From: Nymphaea colorata
Lineage: Eukaryota > Streptophyta > Magnoliopsida > Nymphaeales > Nymphaeaceae
Reading direction: 5' to 3'
Assembly (NCBI RefSeq): GCF_008831285.2
Contig: NC_045143.1
Span: forward strand, 18,129,655-18,193,654
Length of the DNA: 64,000 nucleotides
The notes below the pieces were generated by a model. That model had not been told where the DNA came from and did no database searches. It saw nothing but the letters and a program-made list of their open reading frames with translations. The translations under genes and the position numbers were made by a program. Positions 24,553 through 38,159 of the stretch are shown here, piece by piece. Positions within the stretch are counted from its first letter, which is position 1, and each line of letters starts with the position of its first letter.

Positions 24553-27500
24553 AAGCGCCACAATGGTAACAAGTAATGTTTGTCCACAGAGTACAATGGT
24601 CTCCATCATTCTTGGATTAATAGCACAATTACATCCTCACTTGTTTGGAGAACCAGATCAATGATATTCGTTATCTTAATCGCATTGTGTTTGAGTACTT
24701 GTCAGAACATGAGAGCAATCCTATGCAAATAATTTTAAGAACCCTAAGGGGGTTTAGAAACCTTTGTCCTATATTATCAAGTCTCAATTGTGTCTCAATT
24801 CTAGCATTTTTTAATGTAAATTGAAGGCCAGGAATAAGGGAATCAGGATTTTCTATTTTAGACACGTGAATATCTGTTTTTGTTTGAGTTGTAATACACT
24901 ATTGGTACAAAAGCCATGTCTTGACATGCAGATTTATGCCCGAAAATATTCAAAAATAGTTCTACACTGTTCATTTCTGGATATTTTCAAGTACCTACAT
25001 ACCTGTATCCCATTTACCAAATGTCCTAGTGTTTGCTTGTTAGGGTTAAGGTTGAAATATGCTATATCAAACATTTGGGTTCTGGGATTGGCCATTATAG
25101 AAAGCCTATTGATTTGAGAACATAAAATTCAATAGGGTTAAATTTTAATATTGATTGGCTATAGTGGAGGAAACAAAGCAAAATAACTTGTCTCAACAGA
25201 AACATCCAAAGTTCCTAACCATGAATTTGAAATGTAGTCACAACTTTCTTGGGGTATGAAAACAAATTGTATTTATATAACTTTTTACATTTTTTTAAAA
25301 GAAATTAGTCTTATATCGGGTGAGTTTATGAGACTTGCAAAACATTACTTTTGATTGTAATTTATATATGCGGACATGTTTGAATCATTATTGTTGAGCA
25401 AAATTTTATTTGATGGTACTAGAATAAAGAGCACAAGAGTTTGACACTGAACATTTAGGTTGCACATATCAGCAATTTGGAAACCCAAAACATATAAGCT
25501 TTTTTTTGCCAACATAGTTATGTCAAACTCAATTTTATGCTACAATTATATATATATATGCATGGATAAGATTTCTAAAATTTTTAAAATACATTATTTG
25601 AAAAATTTAGGTCATAAACACTATACAACATTTTTTTGGCATTGCCAATGGCTGAGGGGTTTGGCATAGACTCCCCAAAAGTATTGGCATGCATATGCTA
25701 TTCCGATGGTCACAAAACAATTGGGAAAAAATCCATTGGCATGTGAATTGTCATTTGTGTGTTCATTCACATTTTCAGTTGTTCTTGACCTTGTTAATTC
25801 TCATTTAATTCCCAGCTTGAAAGGTCTTGTGAATTCTAAAGATTATTTCATATGTGAAGCCCTTGGAAATTCAGATTTATCAATATGAGTGCACATGTTT
25901 TGGGCCATGGCTAAAGCAAAACCTTGGCTGTGTGGTGAAACCATGGCTAAAAACATAAGAAATCATGACCATACCCACTGTGACCGAAAGCATTCGGCAA
26001 TGGTTTATAAATCCTGAGATACTAGATCCATAAGGATAATCTTGGCTGTTGATCATTCTGACTTGGATGACTGAAAAAAATCCATAGAGTGAAATAAAAG
26101 AGATAACTTATTTTAGTTATCTAGCATTAATTAAAAAAAATTTCCCTTTGATTTTCTCTCAACAATCTATTCTAAAAAAAACCAAGCAAAACTGCTCTTT
26201 ATTTAGCAATTATGTCTTATGGGAAAGTCCATGAATACATCAATAAATTCACGAAAGTAATGGCTCATTATACAAATAAAAATGGTGTTACCTGACATTA
26301 TGCATCATGAATGATCCAAAATATGTTTAACTTCAGAGCATGAATTAGTTTGGCATTGTGCAGCTATATCACCATCATCAACAGGCAAATCCGACAATGT
26401 TCAATCTAGCCTTTAGGTGTAATAAGGCATCAGTATGATCCTTCAGAGGGTATCAATCACCTCAAGAAATCAGATAGAAGTTGAGTTACCTAAATGAGAG
26501 TTCCTAGATCCATTACCAAATATAATTCCAACATCCATTACAAAAAATAGGTTCACAGTAATCTACAAAATTTGCCATGCACATACTCACACAAGAATCA
26601 CCATCCACCACCCAAAACAGACATAAGAATCCACTTTTTTCGCTTGCAGTCAACGATAAGAGATTGGTGTTTTGTGATTAGAAGACATAATGCCTTCATC
26701 ATAAAACACCAATATCTGATGCAACCTATATAGTGAGACAAATTTGAGCAATTTAACATGAGACAAATTTCTTTGTTAATAATTGACTACAATATGTAAC
26801 GTGAGACAAATCTGGGTCTCCATTATTTCCCTTAAGATTTGGGTCATCTTTCACCTCCAAACTAAATGGTCCCCTTAGTAAATTCATGGAGCCTTCATAG
26901 CAAGATTCAAGAAGCAACTAGCTAATAAAGTGAGGTGAGTAAAAAAGTTACTGAAACATGACCGATGCCCAGACCTTCCAAAATCAGAAGCTATAACATG
27001 GACATGAATAAAGAGGTTCACATGATTGAGATGGTCAACACATGATTTGATAAATTTGTCACGAATAGTAAAGTGTCTTTTAAGCAGCTATAATGCCCGG
27101 GCCCTCATTATTAAATTCAACAGCAATCGAGACCCAAGCCCCAAACAACCAAAAAAGATAAGACAATATATATATTTGAGAGTAGCATCAAAATTTCTCC
27201 CAATGTTGTATATGAAAACGTCACTATCTCTTCCTCTTGAACTTGATCACCTATGAAAAGTATGAAAATATTAAGCATATCATGCATGTTAAGAAATTGC
27301 AAGAGAGATCTCAATGATAATAGCAAACAAACCATGATTTGAAATAATAAACTACCTTGCATCCCTTCCATCACTAAACAATCCACAATTGTGAAAGTAA
27401 TTAATTAAATTCAAATAAATAAAAACATAGTGCAAAAAGGTTACTTCACTGAGTGTTGTTTCTTAATTGAGGACAATTGAATTTTTTATGGCCACTTTGT

Positions 27501-27735
27501 TTACAAGTGTAGCCTATTCCAGGATTCCCAACTATGGTATTTGTAGAAGTGCACCTACAACAAAATTCTATACTGCCCAATTAATAGTTGAAAAAAATGG
27601 TGTAAATAAAAGGATGAGATTCTTACCCAACTTTTATGTTAAAAGCACAAGTTCGATAGTCATGACCAGAAAGATGTTATGTAGCACACATCCTTAAGCG
27701 TTTGCTCATATGGATTTGATTCAATTCATTTTTCA
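24553..27735. other. Intergenic, no gene seen
   Basis: AT-rich with scattered short frames. No domain recognised on either strand. Possibly old transposon flank of the FAR1-like locus that follows. Confidence 0.4.
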
Positions 27736-29960
27736 CTACGTTTTGCATGTACTTTTTCTCAATCTGGGATAGTTTAATAGTAATCTAGTTGCAATCTTAT
27801 CAAATGCTTGTGTGTTATGATCATATTGTTGTTGTGACTTGAGTGTCACACCTATACAATTATTTGCTTTTAAGCATAATGTATGTCTCATGAATGAATC
27901 ATTAAATCCAACTAAATCATTTGAATAGTCCATGCCATGTGCTATACCAATTCTTGCAGTTCTTGTCCATCTTTCCATAGTATAAGTAGATGAGATTTCT
28001 TGAAACAAGATGATTCATGTTTCAAGAAAGAAAATATGACAACATAAAATCCTAGATATTTGCCATAATAAACAAGTGCAAGTGGAAAATGCTTTGGAAA
28101 TCTTATTATAAGTAAACTCATACCCTCTAACTTTTCCAATCTTTTGTCTCTCACTCACAATGAATTTTTGTTGAATCACCAGCACAACTATAAATAATTG
28201 TACAACCAAGCGAGTGTAGCAGTTGTTCTCTTAACTTTGAAAAATCATGGGAGTAAATATTATCCTCAAGTGTATCTCCATAGCACTATTTGTCACCAAG
28301 GGTATAATTTCATTCTTCATTTTATAGTCACAATTTCACTCTTTATCTCTTTGTTTTTGAATTGCTTCATCAAACTTTACAATAAACTCTCTCAAAGCAG
28401 TATTTTTGTTCATATACTTCTTAAAAAACTTGTTCAAACTTTCACTACACTGCGTGGTTGACATACCTACAATCAATTTTGTAGATGTATATGGTTTATC
28501 CCACTTAACATGAGTATTCCATAGCTTCATGACCTAATAATCGTCCGATAAGGTAGGAAATAAAATGACTAATTCACTCCAAAGAGCTTCAAACTCTTCA
28601 ATTTTTTTCTCATTGATATAGCCACTTTTCCCATAAGTCATAAAATTGTGCATGTCTATATAATCTATTGACTTGCCATGTTACTTTTGATATATATGCC
28701 AAATGCTAAACCTATGGATGGAATGAGGAAATACCTTCTTTATTGCAAAGTTCATAGTGGGGTCTTGATTTGTGATAATAGCTACTGGGTACTTTTTGTC
28801 GTTGCTTAAATCCATTGAATAAATAACAATAGAAATGATGCTTCTTTCTCATCGACAAGAAGAGCACATTCAAATATAGTTGATTGATAGTGATGGTTCC
28901 ACCCCAGTAAATGGTGCAAATGGCATCAAATAGTTATTTGTTTTGTAAGTTGTATAAAATGAAATCACATCTCCAAAATAGTAAGAATCCTCTCAAGCTC
29001 ATGCATTCAACCAAAAGCAATTTCCAAATTGTACAAACGAATCAAATTGAATAGAATAACAGAAATTAGGATTTTCCTCTTTTAAAATAATCAACAACAT
29101 ATTGACAATCCCTTCTTTTTCCCAGCTTTCTAAGATGAACTCTTAATTGATCTTCAATAAACAGAGCATTACGAAGTTCACCAGCTTCATGTAATAAAAC
29201 GTCTATAACTCAAACCTGCACCAATCCATGTAGTTACAAACAATTCATGTTGCTTATCAAATTACATTTTCAGCTTTGATGGAGACTGTAACACATGGTT
29301 ATGTTGTAGATGTGTAGAACTCATAGACCAAATCTTTTTGTCATCTTTCCATGAAATGTTAACTTTTGCTGGACAACCACATCTTGTTTCAAACTTTTCT
29401 ATTTTTCCATTAGTTGTTTTTTTCTTGAAACCTTCTTTGTTACATGTCAATTGTTTCCTCATGATTACACCATTTTTTTCTTACTTGAATGTATACGAAC
29501 ATCATATCCAGCCATATTTGCATGTGATTTATAAAATTCAAAAGCATCTTCATCAGTTTTAAATTCCATACCAACTAAAAATGTACAATTGATAGGCATG
29601 ATTGGAGTGTAGACTTCAATTTCAGACATAACATTTTCTTCGATGTTATCTATAGATTCAGAATCATTATTGAATTCTACCTCATAATCCTCAATGGTAT
29701 CAATATTAGGTATGTTCTGGCTACTTTCACAAATGTTACTTGGCTTACCTTCAAATAACATTCTGATCACCTTCTTTGTTGGTCTTGCATCCATAACTTT
29801 AACAAAAAGCAATAAAAAATGCAATTCAATAAATGATGATTTTTTTTTTCTTATTGTTGTAAGAATGAATATGAAGACAAAACATAAAACACTACATCAA
29901 ATATCATATTCAATATCTTTACTTCTGATTCTATGGTGTTTCTCCTTTCCACTTAATTTC
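27736..29960 (-). pseudogene. FAR1/FHY3-like MULE transposase, decayed
   Basis: FAR1-related proteins derive from Mutator-like transposases. On the minus strand, in order: start ATG at 29794 (MDARPTKKVIR) and an acidic segment; FAR1 domain with GMEFKTDEDAFEFYKSHANM; after a frameshift at a homopolymer near 29475, LTCNKEGFKKK, RCGCPAKV and HLQHNHVL; the MULE core near 28990-28690 with FGDVISFYTTYKTN, MPFAPFTGVEPS and ITNQDPTMNFAIKKVFPHSI; TKLIVGMSTTQCSESLNKF (28530-28336); a SWIM-like CTC...CCHIF (about 28090-28030); and STYTMERWTRTARIG (27995-27950). In-frame stops and frameshifts break the core. The expected acidic residues in the D-T-T-Y and T-D-Q-D positions read Y and N. Not functional as a transposase. 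Confidence 0.8.
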
Positions 29961-30769
29961 TCTCCCTCCATCCCTCTCTCTATTTTATCTTTTCTTAGTG
30001 GTATCATCTGGTGATGGTGAATATGAAATGAGAGATTATGTAGATTTGAACACAAAAATTTGGACATTTAATTATAACAAATTCTATGCAAAATGTCATG
30101 TTATGACATTTGTTGTTTACACATTTTTCTTCTATAGTTTTTACACATCATGTTCTGACAAATGTCATTTATGCATTTTCTTTGTACATATTTTACAAGG
30201 TGGTAGCAAATGATACTTGGTTATGGTTTCAATATTGCCTTACAAGTTGCTCCTTTTCCTTATTTTGCATTAGCTATTATCATTGATTCTAATATTCTAT
30301 TATGGCAGCTCTCCTGAGTAAAATGGAGATGCATACTTTCTGGTGTTATTACAATATATTTAGCTATACCTTTAGGTGCAATGGAACATTTAGTTATGCT
30401 TTGTAACTGACAATATGAATTTTACATAACAACTCTTCATTCAGTTATGCTTGAAAGGATCAGTGGATACTCTGTACACCCTTTTCCTTGGAAACAAATT
30501 AAAGCTCTTTATTGATATTGAAGTTGAAAAATGATGTATAGATAACCCATTTACATCATGAGGTATCTGATCACGTAATTTCTCCCTTTTCTTCCAAAAG
30601 TCAATTCAACTCTTGTTTAATACATATTTACAACAGAGAACTCCTAATCACAGGGAGGGAGGATTCATAAATGGGGCATTTCATGAAACGTCTAGCATTG
30701 ATAGGGTAGGACAAAAATAGAAAAGTCCTATTTCCGCATGATGAGCAGTTCAAACCTTAGGCAATATGT
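29961..30769. other. Spacer between the two FAR1 copies
   Basis: AT-rich; no domain seen. It separates the two copies of the FAR1 5' region and shows no similarity by eye to the MULE core. Confidence 0.4.
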
Positions 30770-31475
30770 TGCTTATCAAATTACATTTTCAGCATTGATG
30801 AAGACTGTAACACATAGTTATGTTGTAGATGTGTAAAACTCATAGACCAAATATTTTTGTCATCTTTCCATGAAATGTTAACTTTTGTTGGACAACCACA
30901 TCTTGTTGCAAACTTTTCTTTTTTTCCATTAGTTGTTTTCTTCTTCAAACCTTCTTTGTTACATGTCAATGGTTTCCACATGATTACACCATGTTTTCTC
31001 TTACTTGAATGTATACGAGCATCAAATCCACCCATATTTGCATATGATTTATAAATTTCAAAAGCATCTTTATTAGTTTTAAATTCCATACCAATTACAA
31101 TTGATAGACACAATTGGAATGTAGCCTTTATTTTCAGGCATATCATTTTCATCTTTGTTATCCACAGATCCAAAATCATTGTCCAATTCTGCTTCATTAT
31201 CCTCAATGGTATCAATATTAGGTATGTTCATATTGCTTTCACAAATGTTACTTGGCTCACACAAATAATATTCTTGTCACCTTCTTTGTTGGTTTAGCAT
31301 CCATAACTTTAACAAAAAATAATAAAAAGTACAATTCAACAAATGATGATTTTTCTTATTGTAACAATGAATATGAAGACAAAAAGATGCTATATAAAGA
31401 ACTCAAATATGCTAAAGCGATGCATCAAAGATCATTTTCAATATCTTCACTTCTAGTCCCGTGGTGTTTCTCCCT
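30770..31475 (-). pseudogene. Duplicate 5' part of the FAR1-like gene
   Basis: Second copy of 29250-29960, about 1.5 kb upstream in gene orientation. It carries only the N-terminal FAR1 domain region. Here the homopolymer differs, so GMEFKTNKDAFEIYKSYANM runs on without the frameshift into GVIMWKPLTCNKEGLKKK, CGCPTKV and HLQHNYVL in one open frame (31215-30781). It has its own break: the acidic N-terminal segment (31264-31079) is in another frame. No MULE core follows before copy 1. Confidence 0.75.
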
Positions 31476-31859
31476 TCCACTTTTTACACCTAAGAGCACA
31501 CCTACGCACTAATTTTGTTATAGATAAACTAGTTCAAATCAAACAAATCATGTGTATTATGACAACAAAAGCATGTGATCAGGATAACACAAAGTAGACC
31601 TTAAGTTTCCATACTAATTAATTTGCTTGCTGAAAGGAACCTGCAATGATGATATTGACATGTAGATATTCCTTCCCATTAATACAAAATACAAGAACTC
31701 ACTGACTTGGTTCTGTAGAATAGGAAATTAGAATTGTTTCATAAACAAATAGGAAATAAAATAGTCACTAGAAGTAAACACAAATGTATACTCTGCTATG
31801 AACTGAGAATTGCACATATTTAACTCAGGAGTGCAAGATTGTCAAGTTAAAAGGACATC

Positions 31860-32557
31860 AAAAATTCATCTTAAGGTGTCTCTCATGGCATAGCCTGGTA
31901 AAGAAGCTTCCCAACTCGTGATTCCAAAATGTTCACATCATCTACATGACATTTTTGGATTATATGGAATAGCTAGAAGTATAAAGCATTGTGACTTTAA
32001 TGGGTTTACCATTGTGTTGGTGTGACAAAAAGATCACTAAAAGAAATAATAATGATATTTATTGTTGTTTGCTCCTCAAGTTGTGTGTGCCATTTCTTTC
32101 TCAATGCTTTTAAAAAAGTGTGAGCAATGAAGGCATAAACAAATGTACATGCTATACATGCCAATATCATAGAACCAATCATGCTTGACATTGAGAAGTT
32201 TGCAAAAGTATAACAATGTCCACTGCACAAATAGAAGAAGGCCCAATGAATCTTCCAAAGACTGCAAGGGCTATGACATGAAATCCTCTAAGATGGAACA
32301 GATGAGATCACCTAATAGAATTTTCCTAAAACTTGTGCCTTGGGAACTACAACCCTATTTATAGACTTATGAGGGTCTAAAAGATGGTTTTTCCCATCAT
32401 AAATTAGATAAGGTTCCTTTTTCATTTCTACATATGATCCATACTAAATGAGAATCCTCACTTAGTCACCTTAAATTGAGTATGTCTATAGAGATGTCCT
32501 GTAATGCACGATAATCGACATATATATATGCACACTGTATAGATTTCTAACAATCTT
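31860..32557 (-). mobile_element. 3' LTR of a decayed copia element
   Basis: Reading on the minus strand, a purine-rich stretch caagtggaagat is followed by TGTTAGAAATC at about 32557, a typical copia polypurine tract and LTR start. A TATA-like tctataaataggg lies near 32353. The far end of the LTR was not defined; no matching 5' LTR was found in the window. Confidence 0.5.
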
Positions 32558-32811
32558 CCACTTGGGTCACATATGTCATAATAAAATGATACATTGAGAT
32601 CAAAACTGCTATGCTTACCATCATCTCAAAAATTTTCATCCATTAACCATGCTAATATAGGAACAAATGGAACATCATTGTTGTCATCATAAACTCATCA
32701 GTGATCACACATATCAACATAATCAAATGACATAGATCATGTATTGTTATGCCGTATGGAAATTACATGCAATGTGATCTTAACATGTCTATTTTCAAAC
32801 TGGTTCAACCT

Positions 32812-33415
32812 AGGCCAGGGCACCGATTGGACCATCAAGGTACCCAATACCCGACCTGAACCTCCTCGCTGTCGTCGGTGCTCCCATAGCCCGCAGGTTG
32901 TCATTGTCCCCATCGCTGCCCTGCTCCATTGATCCTACAGGCCCTCATCATTGCAACATCTTGACTCCTGTGGCCCTGCCCTACCTTGATCATCGACGCC
33001 ATGCTTGTCTCACGTTTGCCCTACTCCATTAGCTCCCAAGCCAGTGATTGTAGGCTCTCGCCATCGTGCACCTCCCAGCTCCTATCCTGCCTCGTGTTGC
33101 CACTGTTTGCCTGCCTTTGCAGCCCACATGCCTTCACCATTGCACCTTCTACCTTTTATCTGGCTCTTGCCCTGCATTGTATCACTATGGCCCACCAACA
33201 CTGCCTTGCTCTCACAACCCCCAGGACCTCACCACTATTGACGCCACACCTTGGTTGGGTCCCGCCTGCCCCTACTTCGCCATGTACAAGACAAGCCTTG
33301 ACTCAAACTAGTTCGGTCTATTTAACGAATAAAAAACAAGTCGACTCAATCCAAGATCAGGTACTTGATGACACAAATTAATCAGGTCGGTCCTGCCTGG
33401 CCTGATACCCAGGCC
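32812..33415. mobile_element. GC-rich insertion in the copia 3' region
   Basis: About 600 bp, much more GC-rich than its surroundings, bounded by imperfect inverted ends (ggttcaacctaggcc at the left, ggcctagtacaacc at the right). It separates the RNase H end from the 3' LTR. Its open plus-strand frames are Ser/Pro/Cys-rich without a known domain and are judged spurious. Confidence 0.4.
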
Positions 33416-33599
33416 TAGTACAACCTGATACTTTAGTGAGATCAAAACCAAATAAACTCAGAGTGGACTGAAAAGAACTATATTTTATAAAAAAAGACAT
33501 ACATGTTTGTGATAAAATTGACGAGATATAAAGTCTCACTCAAACCAACAAGTTTTAGATTTTTGTTTGATTAAATTAAGTAGTAGAACTAAACACCCA

Positions 33600-36500
33600 T
33601 ATGCAAACAATATGCTCATGAATGACCTTGAGTAAAACACTCTTAGTGAGTAGATCTGCGATCTTAGAGTAGAAGTCAATGTGTTCAATGGACACTTGAT
33701 CATTTTGAATTCATTTTACTAACAACAAGGAAATTAATGTCAATGTATTTTGACTTTAACAAGCTCTTATTATTGCTGAAATATAAGATAACAGAGTTGT
33801 TGTTGCAATATAACCTTAATGGTCTTTCGATTCCATCTAGAATACAGAGTTCGGTGACAGAATTTTGCAGTCATATTCGATAATTGAATGCCTCATAACA
33901 AGCAACAAACTTTGTTTCCATAGTAAATGAAATAATGAGTGTTTGTTTGGCACTCCTTCATGAGATTGCTCCCTTAGCCAAAAAATAAACATAACCTGAT
34001 GTGGATCTTGACTGTCTTAGCATCCAACAAAAGAGAAGCTAGAATACACATTGATCTCCGTCTCCAAATGATATGATTTCTTGTATGTGATCATGTAGTC
34101 TTTAGTCCTTTGTAGATATCGCATAACCCGTTTGGTTGGTTTCCAATGATCCATTCTTGGGTTGCTTAAATAAATGTTTAACATCCCCACAATGAATGCA
34201 ACTTATAGGCATGTACATACCTAAATATACATCAGACTCCCGACAGTCAAGACATATGGAATCTTTTACATTTGCTTCACCACAAACTGGTTTTTGAGGC
34301 ACTATTTGGGACTAAGTTTGTATACTTGGCAAAAGGAGTATCACCTCGCTTGCAATCCTTCATGTCAAATCTCTATAGAACTTTATCTATATAGCTCTTT
34401 CGTGATAATCTAAGAATATCTTAAGAGGACCTCAATGTATTTGAATTCCTAATACAAAATAGGCAATATCAAGATCTTTCATTTCAAATTTCTTTGACAA
34501 AAATGTGTTGCTATCATGCAATAAGTCTATATCATTACTAGCAAGAAGTATGTCATCGAACTACAATATCATGAATATACATTTAACTCTACAAAATTTA
34601 TAGTATATGCATTCATCAACCAAAGTTACCGTAAAACCAAATGAGATAATAACTTCATAAAATTTATGATACCATTAATTAGAAGCCTATAAAAGACCAT
34701 ATATTGATTTTTTTTTAGTTTGTAAATCATGTCCTTTGCATCTTCTATTGCAAGGTTTTTTCGGTTGCACGTTATATATCATTTCATCAATGTCTCTATT
34801 AAGAAATGCAGACTTTACATCCATCTAATGAAGCTCCATATCAAAATGAGCTACTAATGTCATTATGATTCTAACGGAATCCTTCAAAGAAACTAGAGAG
34901 AAGGTCTCCTTGTAATCTATGTCTTCTTCTTGGGTGAAGTTTCTAGTGAGATTTATATCTTTCTAATGAAACTCCACATCAAAATGAGCTGCTAATGTCA
35001 TTATGATTCTAAAGAAGTCCTTCGAAGAAATTAGAGAGAAGGTCTCCCTGTAATCTATGTCTTCTTCTTGGGTGAAGTTTCTAGTGACAAGACGAGATTT
35101 ATATCTTTTTACATTATCATTTGAATCTCGTTTAGACATAAATATTCATGTACCACCAATGTATTTCTCACCTACATGTAATGGGACAAAATCTCAAATA
35201 TCATTGTCTTCCGTGGACTTCAACTCCTTTTGTATGGCATTGATATACTTTTGAGAGTTAAAGATGGTCTCACAAAAGTTAGCAGGATCATCTTTCATTC
35301 CACCAATACCTGTATGTTCTTGAAGATACATAATGTACTCACCCGAAATTGTACTCCTCTCTCTAATGGATCTTCTTAGTAGCACATGTTCCTAAATTTC
35401 ATGAGGTTGTAGAATTTGATATCCAAGTGAAACATATTACTCATTAGCAGGTAGATCTTAAGTGACTTCTTGTTCTAGATCGGTTATTTGATTCAAGTTA
35501 AACAACTGAACATAGTCTTCATCAATAGCAACTGTAGAAGTAGAAACGTTCTTCTTCAAATACAAGGTCTATAATCTTATCTTATCTCTCAAACTCTATA
35601 TTCTTAAAGAAATGAACATTTTCTGTCTCAAAAATGACTCATGAACGAGGTCACAAAACTTCTAATTTTTATATCTTTTAGAATAACCAACAAAGTAGAA
35701 GCCTACTGTTTTGACTTCCAATTTTCTTCCATTAGATATATATGGCCTAGACTTAACTGGACTTCTCCAAATATGAAAATGTTTCATATGAAGCTTTTTG
35801 TATGTCCACATTTCATAGGAAGTTTTACTTACTATTTTACTTGGTACTCTATTCAACATATATATTGTAGTATTCAGGACTTCATCTCAAATGGATTCAA
35901 GTAAGGTGGAATGACTAATCATACTCCTTACCATGTTCTTAAAAGTCCTATTTCATCACCCATCAATACTATTCATGCAAGGACTACCCAACATTGTGTA
36001 CTGATGGACAATTCCACATTGTTTTAAGAACCTAACAAATGCTAATAGACTTTGTTCACCTGATCCATCATATCTACCATAGTATTCATCACCACGGTTT
36101 GACCTAATGTCTTTAATCTTTTTGCCAAGCACTTATTAACTTCAGCCTTACAAGCATTGAACATGTCTACCGACTGTGACTTTTCATTAATTGAATGCAA
36201 GTACCTATAACAAAAATAATCGTCTATAAATGTTGTTGGTTATTCCAAGCAGTTGTAGAGAATAAACCACAAACATCAATATGAATGAGTTCTAAGACAT
36301 CTAAACATCTCTAGGGCACCAGTTTTTTTAATGTTCGTTGTTTTTTCTTTGAAACGTTTGATATGCACTTCAAAATGTGTAAAATCAAGGAAATCTAAAA
36401 TTTCATCCCCTACAAGACTTTTAATTATCTATCTAAAGATATGACCTAAGTGTTTGTGTCATAATGCAATAGAATTCTTTTCGATTAATTCATGTTTTGT

Positions 36501-37700
36501 AGCACAATCATTAAAACAGAAGGTTTCACCAAATGAGGCAATAGTTTTGAGAAAATATAGGTTGTCAGAAAAAAAAAAAAGTAATCTGAACCAAGAAGAC
36601 TTGAATTTTGAAACAAAATGAACTTATTATTTCCAAATGAATAAGAGTAACCAAATTTTTCCAATACAAAAATAAAAATTAAGTTATGCCTAAATGATGA
36701 AACACCATAAGTTTCTTTCAAGATGAAATAAGAAACAGTCTTTAATAGTAACCTCAAAGTTCATATTGCCTCAAATTCATCTGTCCAGTGTCACTCACAT
36801 AGATGAATCTTTCATCATCATCTGACATTCGACAACTTAGACAATCCTCTATAGATACACTTGTGCATGTAGTAGAACCAAATCTAACCACCAAGTATGT
36901 TTGAGTTTATAAGTTAAATTTACTTCAAAAACAAACTACAATAATGATAGTGCATTTCTTTTTATGCGAGGTATGATACATGACATGGTCATTCTTCATG
37001 TGACCATTACCTTTGCAGAAAAAAAACTTGACTTTTTCTCCTTATATCTTTTTTGTTTCTTAATGAATCAATCTTCCTTGGCCTTTTTCCCTCATTGGAG
37101 TTTGTTCAGGCATGGTTGCATGTAAGACTTTCTGTCTTTTCATGTTTCATCTTTTTTTTTCTCTTGCATATGCAAATGAACTCATTCAGAGTCCATTTCT
37201 CTTTTTAATAGTTGTAACTAACTTTAAAATGGTTAAACTGTCTAAAGGAGATACAATTACTAAATTTACGAGCAAATCTTCAAGCAGCTCAACTTAAGTG
37301 CTTTTAACTTTGAAACAAAGAGAGAGATTTTCATTATGTACTCCCTCATGTTTCATTTTCCTTTTTTTTTTGAGAAAAGGTTTTCTAGACGTATATATGT
37401 CTCTCCTTTCTCATTATTGGCAAAACTCTTTTTTATTACATTTAGAAATCGCTTAACATTTACATCTTCAAATATGGCATCCCTAAAAGTTTTGGAAATT
37501 CCATGCTTCATGATCATAAATCTCATCCGATTGGAACAATGTCACTTCTTAAAGTTCCTTTTATCTGAGTGGAACTTCCATTCATAAGAGCCTGTGGCAT
37601 TTGCTCTCTTAATGCAATATCTAGATCCTAGAACCGTTGTTACATTTTCTTTCTAGTTTTTAAAGTTTGAGCCATTCAATATTAGTAAAATTGATTTGCA
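33600..37700 (-). pseudogene. Ty1/copia polyprotein, decayed (gag to RNase H)
   Basis: Minus-strand relic of an LTR retrotransposon polyprotein. In coding order: zinc-knuckle remnant FCKGNGHMKNDH (about 37010; last Cys lost); protease region near 36880-36790 with SIEDCLSCRMSDDDERFIYV, its active-site Asp-Ser-Gly replaced; integrase traces at 36.7-35.6 kb; RT entry SIRERSTISGEYIMYLQEH (35370-35310) and KYINAIQKELKSTEDN; RT core FDDILLASNDID near 34540, directly preceded by a stop; KFEMKDLDIAYFVLGIQIH; and RNase H end KIADLLTKSVL near 33670-33630. Many stops and frameshifts. A 138-bp tandem duplication lies inside the RT region. No autonomous function is possible. Confidence 0.75.
34825..35100. 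repeat. 138-bp tandem duplication within the copia RT
   Basis: Copies 34825-34962 and 34963-35100 share ctaatgaarctccayatcaa, gagaaggtctcc and cttcttcttgggtgaag blocks. The period is exactly 46 codons, so the duplication itself did not shift the frame. Confidence 0.8.
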
Positions 37701-38159
37701 TAGATATTGAAGCAAGATTGACATTAACTACAGAAAAGACAAAATTACCAAACACAAGCTACCATCAATGTTTGAATAAGCATGCAATAAGAACAAATTC
37801 ATAAAACGATGTAACCTATTTGAGAACACCTTGCACAACATTGATATCCTATCATTGGACAACAAGATCAATTGTTAATAAATATTGACAAACAACATTA
37901 TTAGATAACAAATCTATCTTTGGACAGACTTGTTTTTATGTGACAACCTTATACATTATCACTTTTGAACATATGCCAAGCAGTAGCTTTCCTTCCAGGA
38001 CAAGCACACAGACATCTTAATATTCCAAATGAACTAAATTCAACAACAAAGGCTACTTTGATAAAATGTTTTTCAGTCTATTCATCTTTCAAATATCAGA
38101 CAACCACAAATTGAATTTGAATCCCAATGTAACTAGCATGCACAAACTATTGAATATTC

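Noticed and set aside
32986-33381. 131-aa plus-strand frame
   Set aside because: Composition-driven Ser/Pro/Cys/Leu-rich frame within a GC-rich insertion; no domain or start signal.
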